Of a stretch of 64,000 nt of DNA, positions 20,161 to 32,449 are shown in pieces. Every line of letters starts with the position of its first letter. The first letter of the stretch is position 1. Where the stretch lies: assembly GCA_936450465.1 (NCBI GenBank), contig OW388305.1, positions 35,597,187-35,661,186 on the forward strand. Reading direction: 5' to 3'. The translations under genes and the position numbers were made by a program. The notes under the pieces were generated by a model that made no database searches, was not told where the DNA came from, and saw nothing but the letters and a program-made list of their open reading frames with translations. The DNA is from Gibbula magus (Eukaryota; Mollusca; Gastropoda; Trochida; Trochidae).

Positions 20161-23100
20161 GGTTGGCAGTTTGATTGTGGAAGGATCCGATAAAGATTCT
20201 TAACATGTCGAACACACAGTAAACTGTTTATCAAGACGTATCGCACGTCTTCCACTTGTATGTGTCCCTGACCCGTATATTTTTCGATGAGTATTAAATT
20301 ACACCTTCTTACGCTTCTTACAAATCGACATGAATTTATATTGAAATGAATCTTAATTGATAATTGACAGCAGTTTCAGTTGTTGTTGATGTTATGGAAA
20401 ACGGAACATGACACAATTTAAATGTACATATTTTATTTTAGTGGTTGAATCCATTTGCCGGTTCCTTCCGGATTCTCCAAAATATTGGTGTATCCTGAGG
20501 AATCCGAATCCGACTTATCTTTTGATAGATTTCTATTTATGTAACCACGTGAAGTGCAGCATGGTGAAAAAAGAGCACACAAAAGATGATGAAATGCAAC
20601 ACATTTTTAAATAGCCACTAATAGAGACACAAATTATACCTTAGAAATACTATACCATAGAAAGTTCTGCAGATCCTGTCACAGCAATTGCTAATATACC
20701 AAACCACATTATTAAGACGAGAGAGTGAGACCAAATCCAATTGTTCTTTTGCTCGTTTGATACTTTAAGTAAAAACGTGAGACATGCTTTCTTAAAACTG
20801 CATGTGTTAGTAATAGCTAAGCAGAAGTTGACGGATTGTTCGAGGCATAGAATCAACAATGCATCTACATATTCAGTGTTCTGAAAGATAATTAACAGAC
20901 CAGACAGGGGCAACAGAACTTATTATATGAGATGCTGACCAAACACTGGCAAAGAACTCTGCTCAATTATATGTTCTGGTATATTCGATTTTCAAACAAG
21001 TAAAATACGTCCGTATAATGTTTCCAAACAGCAAGCATACTATATATACACGGTATCTTTCCAAAAGGTTTTGCTCATTAGGTGTTATAACATATCATTT
21101 TGTGTGCATAGGAGTGGAAATTTTTGTTTTGACATAGGTAAAGTTGTTTTTATCTGTGTCAGATACTTACATTTAGGTTGAGTTTCATATTGTCATTTTG
21201 ATATTAACTGTGTGAAGAACATCAAAAGGCGATGTTTCTACATGGGCTCTATTATCCAGCTAGTGACAACAACATTAGAACTTATGTCGAAACATTGCAT
21301 GTGTGTAATAAAGATGTCGTACATCTCAAAATCAAAATATTGACTTAATGATTAATCATACCAACATCTAGAATGTCAAAGAAAGTGTTATATGACAGCA
21401 ACTTTAAATGTCAGTTGCAAAGTGAGACAAAGATGGTACATAACAAATACCATTACTTAAATGTCCAACAGATCTGTTGACGCAAATGTCATGCCTTCAG
21501 ACAATCTGTTTAACGCATCCATGGGTTTTTTAAACATGCTTTGTTTGATTTTCCTTGTATTCAAACGACGTGTATGTAAGATTCAGTTGAGACAACAATT
21601 TGTGTACATGTTTATTGAGTGATCAGGTCAACAGAGAATATACTTATGGAAACGTGTGAGAGTGATTCATTCCTAGTTCATAGCAAAGTTAAAATTATAG
21701 CTGCAGTTTTGCTGTTGTCATAAAACAGTAACAGTAGACATGCCAGATAGTGTACTTATGAAAACGACTGAGAGTGATTCATTCGTTGTCCATAGTTCAG
21801 AGCTCAGATGTCATTTCTTTTGTTGTAAAACACTAAGCAAAGTTTATTGACAAATACAGCACTAAGGCATATATGTAAAGATGGGAGATGCAAGTAACTA
21901 ACGAACTAAAGTTATATTACAAACTGTCAATGAGTTTCTCATTTCTCATTTAATTTGATTAAACACGAGTTATTGTTATAACCTAGATCGTTTTATGGAT
22001 GACGTTGGAACATTTCGTTGGAAACAATTAACGATTGACAGAGTGTTAACAATTAATAGTAATGTTTTTAAACAAGATAATTTTGCAAAAGCCGGAGTGG
22101 GGTGTTCTGGATAGATCATGTCCTCAAAGATCACTACCTGATACTAATACTACGTGCTTGAATGTAAGAGAACCCCTATTTCTGACTGATATTATTTAAT
22201 TCATTTCTTTAACCATATATAAAACATCAATAGTCTCATCCATTCCCATTACAGGTATATCTCAGCTAGGACGAAAACGTCATTGAAGTATCTTCCACTA
22301 AGAAATTACTTATAGATTTCAATTCATCCATGTCCGAAATGTAATCTTTGTAAAACCCTTACATGAGGTGAGGAACAATTACTTTCCAAGATATATCAAA
22401 CTTAATCAAATAAAACATGTCTTAACCTTTTCAGACTTATGCATGTTTACAACTCTAAGATGCATATGTGGTTTTAAATTTGTACTAAAACTAAACTTAT
22501 TTCTCAAATATGGGTCAACAGATTGAATGTGGAATGATCCGATACAGTGTCTTTGTGTGTGGATTTCAAAGTGAAATGTCTCGTATTCTTTTTGCTCTTC
22601 AATGCTATAATTTTTTGCTTAAAATTTAAAAGTGATTATAAGATTTTAATTGTATTCAATCTTCCGTATAGAAGTTTGTTTTATGTCGTCGACAACAAGA
22701 TTCATTTGGTGAACAAGACAACATAACATTATCTTAACAAGGTCAGTGCAACTCTGAGAGGCCACAATACATATGATAACTGTTGATGCTTATACAAATG
22801 CAATTTCATTTTAAAACCCCATCAAAATATTTGTTTCAATGATCATGTAAATGCATTACTTTAGTGTACAACTAGAGAAAATAGGATGACTTAATGGAAG
22901 GTATATCATAGTTTTAGATGCCTATACCTGAAATCATATTAAACTAATGTGCTAACATCGTCAGGTTGGACACCTGCATTGGTAAATAATTTGTGTTCGA
23001 GAGAAAAGGTCTTATTTACTTTCACTCACGATTATTTTGGTAACATTTCCTGTGGACGCTATTTTTGTTGTTTGTGTTGACTCAATATTGAGTAATAGTA

Positions 23101-23281
23101 CATTTATGACTAATAAGAGAATAATAAATGCTCCTTATCTTACTACATGAACGATGAAATGAGACAAATACAAGTTTATATAATTGTGATAATTATCCAT
23201 CAAGGGAATAATCATGTCTTAGATGTTTACAATCAAAATTGGCATTATGTGAATATGTAATTTGCAGACTTTTGAACATGA

Positions 23282-26200
23282 TGAAATAATAAATTATGAA
23301 TTAAATTAATATTATCATATGGAATATCTTATAGTAAAACGAATTTAACTATCAGAAATGTGAGCAATGCGAAATAGTTGTTAGATAGTTATATATCAAA
23401 TGTATTCATGTATGTTAATGCAATGGAACAAATTTAATTAAATAGACATTTTTTCTGAGCACTTTGATATTTAAACTACTGAGATGCCAAACAAAACCAT
23501 GAACATGTACATCGTCAATGTACTTAATATTGCCCAGTAGTTAATATTGTTCACCGTCTTCACCTTGCAAGACGTTTACTATGCAGTTAACACACATATG
23601 ATACTTACTAGACACTTACAAGATGCCAAAACAACACCATCTTTATCATACAATGCAGTCGTCCATTCTCACAGAGAACGGATAGTATTATGAATATTGT
23701 GACTGAAGTCTTCCAAAAATTTCTCTTTGGAGCCTATATTGCTAGAAAAATGCATTCTAGTTAAAATTTATCTTGTATTTTACCTAGATTGTATGTTGTT
23801 GAGAAAAGGACGGTATAATAAGGAGTTACCACTCTACTTTATAATTATGATGGTTTCTTTAAGTTTTCAGTGAGTAACAGTAAATAAGATAAGCAAATAC
23901 AAACTCAATTTCATCCTCCCAGAAGACAGCTTTAAGTTCATAAATGTCACTTATAAATCTTTAAGTTTAACAATTTAACAATATTTTACATATAGCATAT
24001 ATATATATGTAAAATCATTGTATAAATTAAACTTATATTTTTCATGATAAAGGCCAACTACTGATATGAATTCGCCAGACGAATTGCATTAAATTCAACA
24101 TCATCTGCTTCTATTACACATCAAGTGAGCTTATGTTTTCCCTCAAGTAATAGTCAAACTAATTTCAGCAAATGATTTTAAAATATCATTCGTAGAAACG
24201 CCACGCTGATTATATATAAAAGGGAATTTTAGTGTTGATCTTTAGGAAATCAATTAAACCTAAAATGTTAACGTCTAAATATCCCAATGAAGAGAACATG
24301 TTTTCATTACCAATCAATCAAGTTGATAGCTATAACAAGGTATGGGTTACTTTGGTTCCATTTCTATTTGAGTCATATATGACACCAAAAGGAAGTCGTT
24401 TCTAAGCAAGTTTACAGTCGAATTCTAAAAATTAAGATATTGCTTAAATATGTAGTTTGTTTAAGGAAAACTTGAATTGTACAAATTTGTGACTTTGAAA
24501 TAGATTTGCATTTGTGTCCATTTGTATAATTTTGGACATGCAAACATATACACATTAAGCACTTGCTGTTAAACATGTTATAGTCAAATAACAGACTGGA
24601 AAAAAGTAAAAAAGAGTTAATATATTTCTATAATAATTGTATAATATATAAAACTATTATGAGGTCAAACAGTTACTTTTTGTTTGTTTTATTACATCCT
24701 TATTAACGTTTAACAAGATACATAATGTCGATATTATATTTCATTAACATAATTTCCAAATTTTAAAATCATTGAACTTCAATGCCAAGGATTATGTCCA
24801 AAAACCATTTTAAACTATCTCTTTCATCACCCCATGAGAATTTGATATAAACAAAGATCATACACTGCTGACAGAAAGTGTGTACAATTCGTTAAAAATT
24901 GTTTGCTTATCAACAGCAATAAACATCAATTTTCTCTGGCAGTAGTATTTAGATTTGTACTAGTTAGGAAGTGTGGCTGCGTTTCTTTTGCCTCTTCATT
25001 TCAATTAACCATGTTATTAGAACCTGAATTATTACGAAGAGGTAAGTAAAATATACCAAGGTGCTTCGATAACACATGGGAGAGCTGAGATATCAGAAAC
25101 CAGCTGTCTGGATATTTTATTGATAAAAATTGATACCATACTATCCTATACTCTGTTTATCTCTAACTCTGATAATGTCATGCTATTATCTTAACGTCTT
25201 TGTCAGACTGGTATTAGCTTTAACAAGTCCTAAGCAAGTACATTGTTTATCCTTAGATGTTGAGATTTACTCTTTTCCTGAGTTTAATCATACATACTCA
25301 AGACGCGACACTAAGCCTGATGTAAAGAACGATTCTTGTTTTGTCATTTTCTTAGTCTTTCATAAATGGTAGTGTGCAGATATATCATGAGGCAGGTAAC
25401 AGTTTCATGCAGGAAAATTGTATGTAGAAATGAAAGGAAGTAAAGGTGCTTTGTTGGTCAAACAACCTTCACATATTCTCCAGCATTGTGATTCATCAAA
25501 TATGTTCAACTGAAGTTAAAGCAAACATACATTCATGATTTACGTTAATTCAAAGCAAAACTTGTGTACTCAGTGAATATTAATGTCTGTTTTCGTCTGG
25601 GCATCACAACGTGTGTTTGACATCATACACACATCATGTGCACGTATGTTTACATATGCATATCTCAATTCTATAAAGTCAACAACCAACGTCAACCACT
25701 TGACAAAATTTTAGTTTGGCATGATCTAAATCGAATATAAACATTATCTTATTTGCCAATGAATTAACTATTTTATTATACAAATAACGAAATGCAAATA
25801 AATTTAAAACCCACGATTGAATTGTAGTGTGTCTGTTTCTATGGTTCATGAATTTATTATAGAAATGTCTCCGCCTTTCCCCGTTGTAGATATTTGAACC
25901 AGTTGTTTAACATTTGCCTACTTCAATGCATATAAGTAATAACATTTTATCGAAGAGGTACTTTATATATGATAATCAGAGTAACACTTATCTAACTTGA
26001 CACCTGGTGTATATTTGGTATATCAACTCAAAAGAAAACTCAATTACTTTCATCAACACCTCAATGTTTAATTTTTTACTAATGTCTTTCAACTAGAATA
26101 GTTTTCCTCATCTTGATCATACTTGCATTATCACTGTCATGGCAGTCATATCATTCATCTAACATATACTGATATTGTAGTTTTCACCTCAGATACTAGT

Positions 26201-26507
26201 ATTGTAAGAAAAGTAGGTGCTGTAATTGAAGTCAACTCAACATGTTTTTATCACATGTACACAAGTAGACTAAAATAAATCTATGAAAGTTCTTCTTTCT
26301 TTGTTTGAAATTAAAATTGAAATGTCTGATCAATAATATAATGGTTGGTAACACGTTATCCAACTTAAGATATCTTCTTCTTGTCATAAGAGTATATATG
26401 CTCAATTCAAATCCTCATAAATTGATCCCTTAAGACAACAAAGAAAGAAAATCTGTCATATCTTATATTATGCCCAGTTGTATATCTAAAAGTGATCATG
26501 TAGCATG
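23282..26507. other. AT-rich stretch without a recognisable gene
   Basis: Very AT-rich. Scattered short frames such as 25130-25372 have no recognisable motif. No tRNA, inverted-repeat element or long tandem repeat was seen, apart from a short TA-rich run near 23995-24010. Confidence 0.6.
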
Positions 26508-26541
26508 TATTATAATAATAATAATAACTATGCATTTATAT

Positions 26542-26580
26542 AGCGCCTTTACCAGTTGAGTACAACTGCTCAAAGGCGCT
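26542..26580 (-). other. 3'-UTR hairpin of the LINE
   Basis: Stem AGCGCCTTT/AAAGGCGCT (9 bp), with an inner CAGTTG/CAACTG-type pairing, directly before TATATAAATGC and the (TTA)n tail. A 3' hairpin plus simple tail is what the reverse transcriptase recognises in related elements. A similar end is present on the SINE at 31649-31990. Confidence 0.8.
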
Positions 26581-26619
26581 GCTGGAGTCTAAAAACACAT
26601 GGATATATACACTGGAGAT

Positions 26620-29600
26620 CTATGGATATGACTCTTTGAACAAGTGTGTCTTTATTGCACTCTTGAAGTCATCCAGAAATGGAATTGATCTGACGTTTTC
26701 CGGCAGTGAGTTCCAGAGGGCTGGACCAGCTGCTGCAAATCTCCGGCTTCCATATGTTGCTGACCTTGAGGGTGGGGGGTCAAGCAGATTCCCTGTAGCT
26801 GATCTTAGTGCTCTGACTGGCTGATAATCATGGATGAGTTCCTGAAGATAAGGTGGGGCAAGTTTGTGCTTGGATTTGAACACAAGCATGAGTAACTTGT
26901 ATTTAATTCGTTGTTCCACCTTCAGCCAGTGTAGACTCTTCAATATAGGTGTTATAGACTCTGATTTCCTTGTCCTTGTCGCTACTCTGGCAGCAGAGTT
27001 TTGGACCTTCTGCAACTTGGTAATGAGAGTCTTTGGTAGACCGTACAACAGAGCGTTACAGTAATCCAAATGCGATAATACACATGACTGGACCAGGGAA
27101 ACTGCAGCTTTGGTGTTGATGAACTTCCTAATCTGACTGATGTTGCGGATATTGATATAGGCTCTGCGGCATATTTTGCTTATGTGTGATTCAGCTGATA
27201 GAGTAGACTGAAACACAAATCCAAGATTCCTTGCCTCCTGTGCCGGTTGTATGATGTGGCTTCCGATTTGGAATGAAGGAAGATCCAACCTCTGTCGTGT
27301 AGATTTAGAACAAAAAACCATTAGTTCTGTTTTGTCACTGTTCAGTTTGAGGAAATTGCACGACATCCACTGTTTGATTTCATCTGCACAAAGCGACATC
27401 TGAGTGAAAGCTGAGGCAATAGATATCTGGCAGGTGGGTCTGAAAGCTAGGTATAGTTGCGTATCGTCTGCGTAGAGATGAATTGATAAGCCATGGCGAC
27501 GGGCTATATCTCCTAGCGGGGAGGTGTAGATAGTAAACAAGATCGGACCAAGGACGGATCCCTGAGGCACTCCATAGGAGAGTTCCACTTTTGTTGAAAC
27601 ACTGTCCTTTGTCTTCACGGCCTGGGTTCGCCCTGTCAGGTAAGACTGAAGCCAGTCATAGGCAGAATCACTGACACCAAATATCTGGTGCAGAGTCTGC
27701 AGCAGGATAGCCTGGTCAATGGTGTCGAAAGCAGCCGTTAGATCTAACAATACCAGAATAGCTGCTCCACTGCTGTCAACAGCTTCCAAAAGGTCATTTT
27801 GTACTCTGACGAGTGCAGTTTCGGTACTGTGCTGGCGCCTATACGCTGACTGCATTACTTCAGCGTTGCCTGTGGCCATAATATGACTGTTCAGTCTGGC
27901 TGCCACCACTCGCTCTAAAACTTTAGATACAAAGTTCAAATTGGAAACCGGTCTGTAGTTGCGGAGAACTTCTGCATCTAGGTTTGGCTTTTTTATCAGT
28001 GGTGTTACTAGGGCATGCTTCATGGTATCAGGAACTGTAGAGTCATCCAGGGATTGGTTCACAATGTGTGTGATTATGGGCACAGTTTCGTCAAGGCACT
28101 CCTTCAGCAACCATGTTGGCATAGGATCGAGGCTGCAAGACTTGGTCGGTGATTTTTTGATAATGTGTCTTATTTCCTGTTCAGTTGTAGGAGCAAACTC
28201 TGACAGAGATTGACACGGTATACGAGGAACACTCAGTGATATGTCTGATGGCCCTGTTGTTTCAAGATTTGAACGGATTGTCTGTATCTTATCCTGGAAG
28301 AACAGAGAAAAATCTTTTGCTAGTTCATCATTCGACTTGGCACTGGGAAGAACCTGCGACTTATTTTTAAACAACAGTCTATTTGTGATCTGGTACACTT
28401 CCTTTTGGTCTTTAGCACTGTCAATAGTATTAACAAAATACTCTCGTTTTGATTCCTGGACCAGAGCTGTGACTGAATTTCTAGCTGAGGAATGCATCTG
28501 TTTATGCACTGCTAGACTACTAGTCACCATTTTCCGTTCAAGCTTTCGGCGATGGCGCTTTGCCTCCCGGATACTTTCGCTGTACCATGCTTCTCTTGTG
28601 TGCACTGTTACCGTTCTTGTAAGTAGAGGTGCGTGCCTCTCCACAACGGAGCGTATTTGAGAATCATAATGGTCACAACACTCAACTACACCCTTATCTG
28701 TGAAGTCATCAAGGGCTGTAGCCAGGTCAGTCCTAAAGTTCTTCTTGTCAATCTTTTTCCAGCTGCGGAAGGATATATTCTCCCTGACTCTTGTAGGTTT
28801 GTCAAAGCTGGTTGACATAAGAACTGCATAGTGATCAGATGTCACCGATTGATCCATACGTACATTTCTGACATCCAGGTCGTCATTCCTTGTAATGACA
28901 AGGTCAAGTGTATGACCTCGAATGTGAGTCTGGCCATGTACATGTTGTTTCAGATTAAACGAATCCAAGAGGTTACAGAATTGCTGTGTATCAGTTCTGC
29001 TGCTGTCTTCCATGTGAATATTGAAATCTCCACAAATGAGTAATTCTCCTTCGTGTGTGTTCAGTAGTTCAAGCAGACCCGTGAATTCATCATAGAAATT
29101 CTCAGATCCAGAGTCCCTGTGAAGCACTATCCTCCCTGGTGGTCTATAAATGCCGCCAAGGATTAATGTTTGATCTTTGAATTTTAACTTAACCAACAAT
29201 TCTTCAAAAGTATTTCTATTCTTTCCAGAGTTGATTTTGGTACATTTGAATGTATCTTTGAATACTAGGGCGACACCACCACCCCGTTTTCCAATACGAG
29301 GATTGTGAACAAACTTGTAACCTGGTGGTGTTACTTTATTTATCGCCAGATTATCGATATCTCCGTTCCTTAACCATGTTTCAGTGATGATCAGAATGTC
29401 GAGATGATTATCCAATATCAAGTCTTTCAAAGAGTCACTTTTATCCATGTTGGAAGTATGTGCCTTCACAGACCTTGCATTGAGAAGGCCAACTTGACAT
29501 CGATATGTTTTGAAAGTAACCTGCTGATTGGTACATTTCTGATTGGAAGCTCCGCCCTGAGTCCCCCTCCTTGTTTTCTTCACTTTACAAAGGTTAAGTG

Positions 29601-29745
29601 TTCTCAACAAGCTGATAGTGGGCAATGACACGGTATAACGAGCACGCTTCTCAAGAGATTTCAGTTCAGTTGGAGAATAGGTGATCATTGTGAATATTAC
29701 ACAACCAATCAAGAGTGTGGCTACGGTCATGCTTGAGTAGTCCAC
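26620..29745 (-). CDS. LINE endonuclease/reverse transcriptase (L2/CR1-like), 1041 aa
   Basis: Protein of a non-LTR retrotransposon that nicks target DNA and reverse-transcribes its own RNA at the nick. The N-terminal 80 residues are not recognised and include a hydrophobic stretch (about 8-23). Residues 85-310 form an APE-like endonuclease with LNARS (88-92), TETWL (121-125), GGGVALVFK (155-163), IYRPP (199-203), GDFNIH (239-244), TLDLVITR (279-286) and SDHY (303-306). The reverse transcriptase follows: NYRPVSNL (596-603), LLDLTAAFDTID (666-677), GVPQGSVLGP (725-734), catalytic YADD (758-761) and LNSDKTELM (801-809). The C-terminus, including SATYGSRRFAAAGPALWNSLP, is typical of L2/CR1 elements. 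All catalytic motifs appear intact and no frameshift is seen. The start Met is the first in the frame. No RNase H or zinc-knuckle domain is visible. Confidence 0.95.
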   Translation of the reverse strand: MDYSSMTVATLLIGCVIFTMITYSPTELKSLEKRARYTVSLPTISLLRTLNLCKVKKTRRGTQGGASNQKCTNQQVTFKTYRCQVGLLNARSVKAHTSNMDKSDSLKDLILDNHLDILIITETWLRNGDIDNLAINKVTPPGYKFVHNPRIGKRGGGVALVFKDTFKCTKINSGKNRNTFEELLVKLKFKDQTLILGGIYRPPGRIVLHRDSGSENFYDEFTGLLELLNTHEGELLICGDFNIHMEDSSRTDTQQFCNLLDSFNLKQHVHGQTHIRGHTLDLVITRNDDLDVRNVRMDQSVTSDHYAVLMSTSFDKPTRVRENISFRSWKKIDKKNFRTDLATALDDFTDKGVVECCDHYDSQIRSVVERHAPLLTRTVTVHTREAWYSESIREAKRHRRKLERKMVTSSLAVHKQMHSSARNSVTALVQESKREYFVNTIDSAKDQKEVYQITNRLLFKNKSQVLPSAKSNDELAKDFSLFFQDKIQTIRSNLETTGPSDISLSVPRIPCQSLSEFAPTTEQEIRHIIKKSPTKSCSLDPMPTWLLKECLDETVPIITHIVNQSLDDSTVPDTMKHALVTPLIKKPNLDAEVLRNYRPVSNLNFVSKVLERVVAARLNSHIMATGNAEVMQSAYRRQHSTETALVRVQNDLLEAVDSSGAAILVLLDLTAAFDTIDQAILLQTLHQIFGVSDSAYDWLQSYLTGRTQAVKTKDSVSTKVELSYGVPQGSVLGPILFTIYTSPLGDIARRHGLSIHLYADDTQLYLAFRPTCQISIASAFTQMSLCADEIKQWMSCNFLKLNSDKTELMVFCSKSTRQRLDLPSFQIGSHIIQPAQEARNLGFVFQSTLSAESHISKICRRAYINIRNISQIRKFINTKAAVSLVQSCVLSHLDYCNALLYGLPKTLITKLQKVQNSAARVATRTRKSESITPILKSLHWLKVEQRIKYKLLMLVFKSKHKLAPPYLQELIHDYQPVRALRSATGNLLDPPPSRSATYGSRRFAAAGPALWNSLPENVRSIPFLDDFKSAIKTHLFKESYP

Positions 29746-31360
29746 TGGTTGGGTTGCCTCTAATTGGCAAACAATAGTCTATGGCTTACACAGTCAGGGT
29801 TGAAATAAATGCCATGGTTTCATAGTGACATTTTAAGAAATAAATATTCACAAATATCTGTCAGAATAAACTTCAAAAGTCACCGAAAATTACAGCACTG
29901 TGTTGGTATGTCCTTAATACATGCCCTTGCTGAAAATCATCACTGTAGATACTTTCCTTGTGTAATAAATCCATGTAAAAGTCAGAGCTCCAAACAGGTG
30001 CAGCCTGCTGCGCACACTCTGCTCTACACTCTACTCTTCTCTTTATGTACCGTGTGTTGTTTTAGAGAATGTAGATTCTTGAAACTTGCATTGAATTTTT
30101 TCTAATATGAGTGTCTGAATGGGAGACTAAAACACAGCCAAAATTAATTTGCTCTTTTAACTTTCAAATTACAAAGGGTCATTATACTCCAAAAAACCTT
30201 CTGAATAAGATATTTGACTTATTCTGAGGAGATCAGTCATATACTGTTTGAACTGGAATCAAGGTGCTTCACTGTCAAAGTATTGTAGCATGAGAATGTG
30301 AACATCATATGGTAGGTCCCTCAGTAAAACGTCATAAAGTGTTTGAGTTAAACCACAATCAGTCTTTAAACAGTACAGCCTGAAGGTTGATAAATCTGCT
30401 ACACCAACTACAAATTTGATGTGGTTGCTGAAAGTGGAAGCAAATTATCATGACGAATTTAGATTGACATAGGAAATGCTGACATTGACAGAATGTCCCA
30501 CAGTCATCGTGACAGGTTTATTGGAAACGGATATTGAATCAAAAGTCATGAATAATTGCCCCAGACCTGTCAAAAGTCATAATTTAACCGTCACACTACT
30601 GTAGCATATTATCAATAATTTGACACGCATGAGCATAAAGCGATTCGGATTGTGTTCCTGGAACTAGTGAGTCTGAACAATTGAAGTAGTTCATCTCTTG
30701 TCTAATCAAACTTCAGAAGAATTGTAGTTCGTTCCTTAATTCGCCAACGGTTTGAAAGAGGCAAAAGTAAATTATTCTTTTTTTCAATTATTATATTGTC
30801 TTCAGAATTAAATTGATTGTATAAGATGGAGACGAAATGTATTATACATTGTCAATATTCAATATTCAATTATTTACATTCTATATACAAGATGGACAGA
30901 AAGAAATAGTTAAAAGGGGAAACAGAGGAACAATAACAATAATTAAGAAAACCTTTTTTGATTGACAAATGTAAGTTTGTTCAATTTTAAATATGTTTTG
31001 ATTTTCCTGAATTTTCGGATCTGCATTGCCACGTGAAGAAGTAATTCCACCTGATGAAGAAGTATGATGTATAATGTTTCGACAGAGATTTGTATGTAGT
31101 CTGCATCTGCATGAAAACGACACAAGAATCAGTGTTTAATGATTACATCTCATAAATAAAGAAATTGTTAGTCACATATTTCGTCTCAAATTCTAAAATG
31201 CCACTCAGATGTTGTTTTATATCATCATACTGACAACCAATCTCAAAGACATTGTTTTCATTGCGTGATTTTATACGGTCAGCATCCTGCATTTGGAATA
31301 AACTAAAATGGTGTATTTGTTATCATTTGTCATGACATCTTTTATTTCAGATTGTTGGTG
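29746..31360. other. Stretch upstream of the LINE; possible 5' UTR, then AT-rich DNA
   Basis: 29746-30283 may be the LINE 5' UTR if the 9-bp repeat at its far side is a target duplication; there is no ORF1-like protein in it. 30293-31360 shows only small AT-rich frames without motifs. Confidence 0.45.
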
Positions 31361-31362
31361 TA

Positions 31363-31395
<33 letters not shown>
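31361..31395 (+). repeat. (TA)n microsatellite
   Basis: About 35 bases of TA with one TG interruption near 31367. Confidence 0.95.
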
Positions 31396-31648
31396 TGAAT
31401 TATGTAGTTTTTCACTGAACAGGATGTAAACCTCACATTGAAGAGCAACTGTAGCAGTAGCAGAACTGTTAACAAGTGCTAGTTAAATGAGATTTTACTC
31501 ATACGTTCGATATCATTCATAACCAGAAGTTACACATTGTTCAGCTATCAACAATCTCAATAAATCAGTTTACATAAGGCTGGCATAAAGTTACAGTTAA
31601 AGTTTCACTTAAAACTTAAAATGTGTCCTAAACATGAATCATGACGTG

Positions 31649-31990
31649 GTGGCACGTGGTCCTGTGCATAGCTCAGTCGACCGCTATCAGTGAAGTTCAG
31701 CAACAATGGACGCGGCTTGCCGCATGGGTGGGTTACCCGCTTCATTGCTGAATTAACTGAGAGTTTGAAGGGTGACTCCCTGCCCCACACTGAGTCATGA
31801 GTGGAAATACTTATGGTGTCACCCTGGGTAAGTGACTTTATTGAACGTGTGCCTCTGTTCACCCAGCAGGAAATGGGTACCTGGTGTAAGATGTGGAGGA
31901 GGTGACCTTTAAGCGCTTTGCGGCAGCTCAGGTTAGACTTTATGGCGTGGATACTGCGCAATATAAATGCCACTATTATTATTATTATCA
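31649..31990 (+). mobile_element. tRNA-like SINE with LINE-like 3' end
   Basis: The head GTGGCAC...GTGCATAGCTCAGTCG contains an A-box-like TAGCTCAGTCG, and a weaker B-box-like GTTCAGCAACA lies about 20 bp further on, consistent with a tRNA-derived pol III promoter. The body includes TTCACCCAGCAG and ATGGGTACCTGG, phrases also seen in animal SINEs (from memory, not verified). The 3' end has AGCGCTTTG, then TGCGCAATATAAATGCC and a (TTA)n tail (31973-31989), resembling the end of the LINE at 26508. The minus-strand open frame over it is incidental. A truncated second copy is at 59113-59175, which supports it being a dispersed family. No clear target duplication. Confidence 0.75.
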
Positions 31991-32449
31991 AGGATTGAGT
32001 GTTGCTCTTTTAGTTCCAATTATAGTGTTGAAGGAGCCTGATAGGGAAATATGTCAATACAATTGAATTGATAGTTTGTGAATTGTGAACTTCAGACATA
32101 AAATAACAACTAACTGCTTCATACTATGTGGACTGAATTCTCGTTAATCGATCTCTTTCAAAGTATTTATCGATGAAATATGTCATAAAACACCTGTGAA
32201 AAGCCTACGTGTTAAACGGTCTATGTGTAAAACGATGGATATTTCAAAGTGTTTCTGTATGTGTGGGAAGGTGCTTTCTTTTATGAAATTGTTTCATTCG
32301 TTTATCACAAAGGATTTATTTTTCTCAAAGTAATTTGATTGTTATTGTTTGATCTACACAATTCGGTAAAGCTAAATTCGGATATAAGCTTTGTTGAAGT
32401 GAATCAATATTGATGAAAACTAATAGAAAACGTATGGATGAATAACATA
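31991..32449. other. Short AT-rich stretch, nothing recognised
   Basis: No motif-bearing frame, repeat or inverted structure was seen between the SINE and the diverged segmental copy. Confidence 0.5.

Larger units (their letters stand above)
13304..23281 (+). repeat. Tandem segmental duplication, copy B
   Basis: Direct tandem partner of 3863-13112, separated from it by about 190 bp of unrelated sequence. It begins at GGATAGGAAATATGCCGTGAC and ends near TTTGAACATGATG. It is interrupted by a MITE-like insert (14517-14900) and the palindromic Penelope element (17158-20149), both absent from copy A. Removing the inserts leaves a colinear alignment, so both insertions came after the duplication, or sat on only one ancestral copy. 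Confidence 0.92.
26508..29745 (-). mobile_element. L2/CR1-type LINE, 3'-complete, ORF intact
   Basis: A non-LTR retrotransposon on the minus strand. Its single long ORF (26620-29745) is followed by about 110 bp of 3' UTR with a hairpin (26542-26580) and a (TTA)n tail (26508-26530). The 5' boundary is uncertain: a 9-bp direct repeat TGTAGCATG at 26499-26507 and 30284-30292 would make the element about 3.8 kb with a 540-bp 5' UTR, but nine bases can match by chance and a similar phrase occurs near 30599. No separate ORF1 was found upstream. The uninterrupted ORF suggests recent activity. Confidence 0.9.

Noticed and set aside
26636..29628. Plus-strand frames opposite the LINE ORF
   Set aside because: They are antisense shadows of a frame with clear endonuclease and RT motifs.
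31605..31991. 128-codon minus-strand frame
   Set aside because: It lies over the SINE, whose promoter-like head and tail explain the sequence; the start is within its tail.
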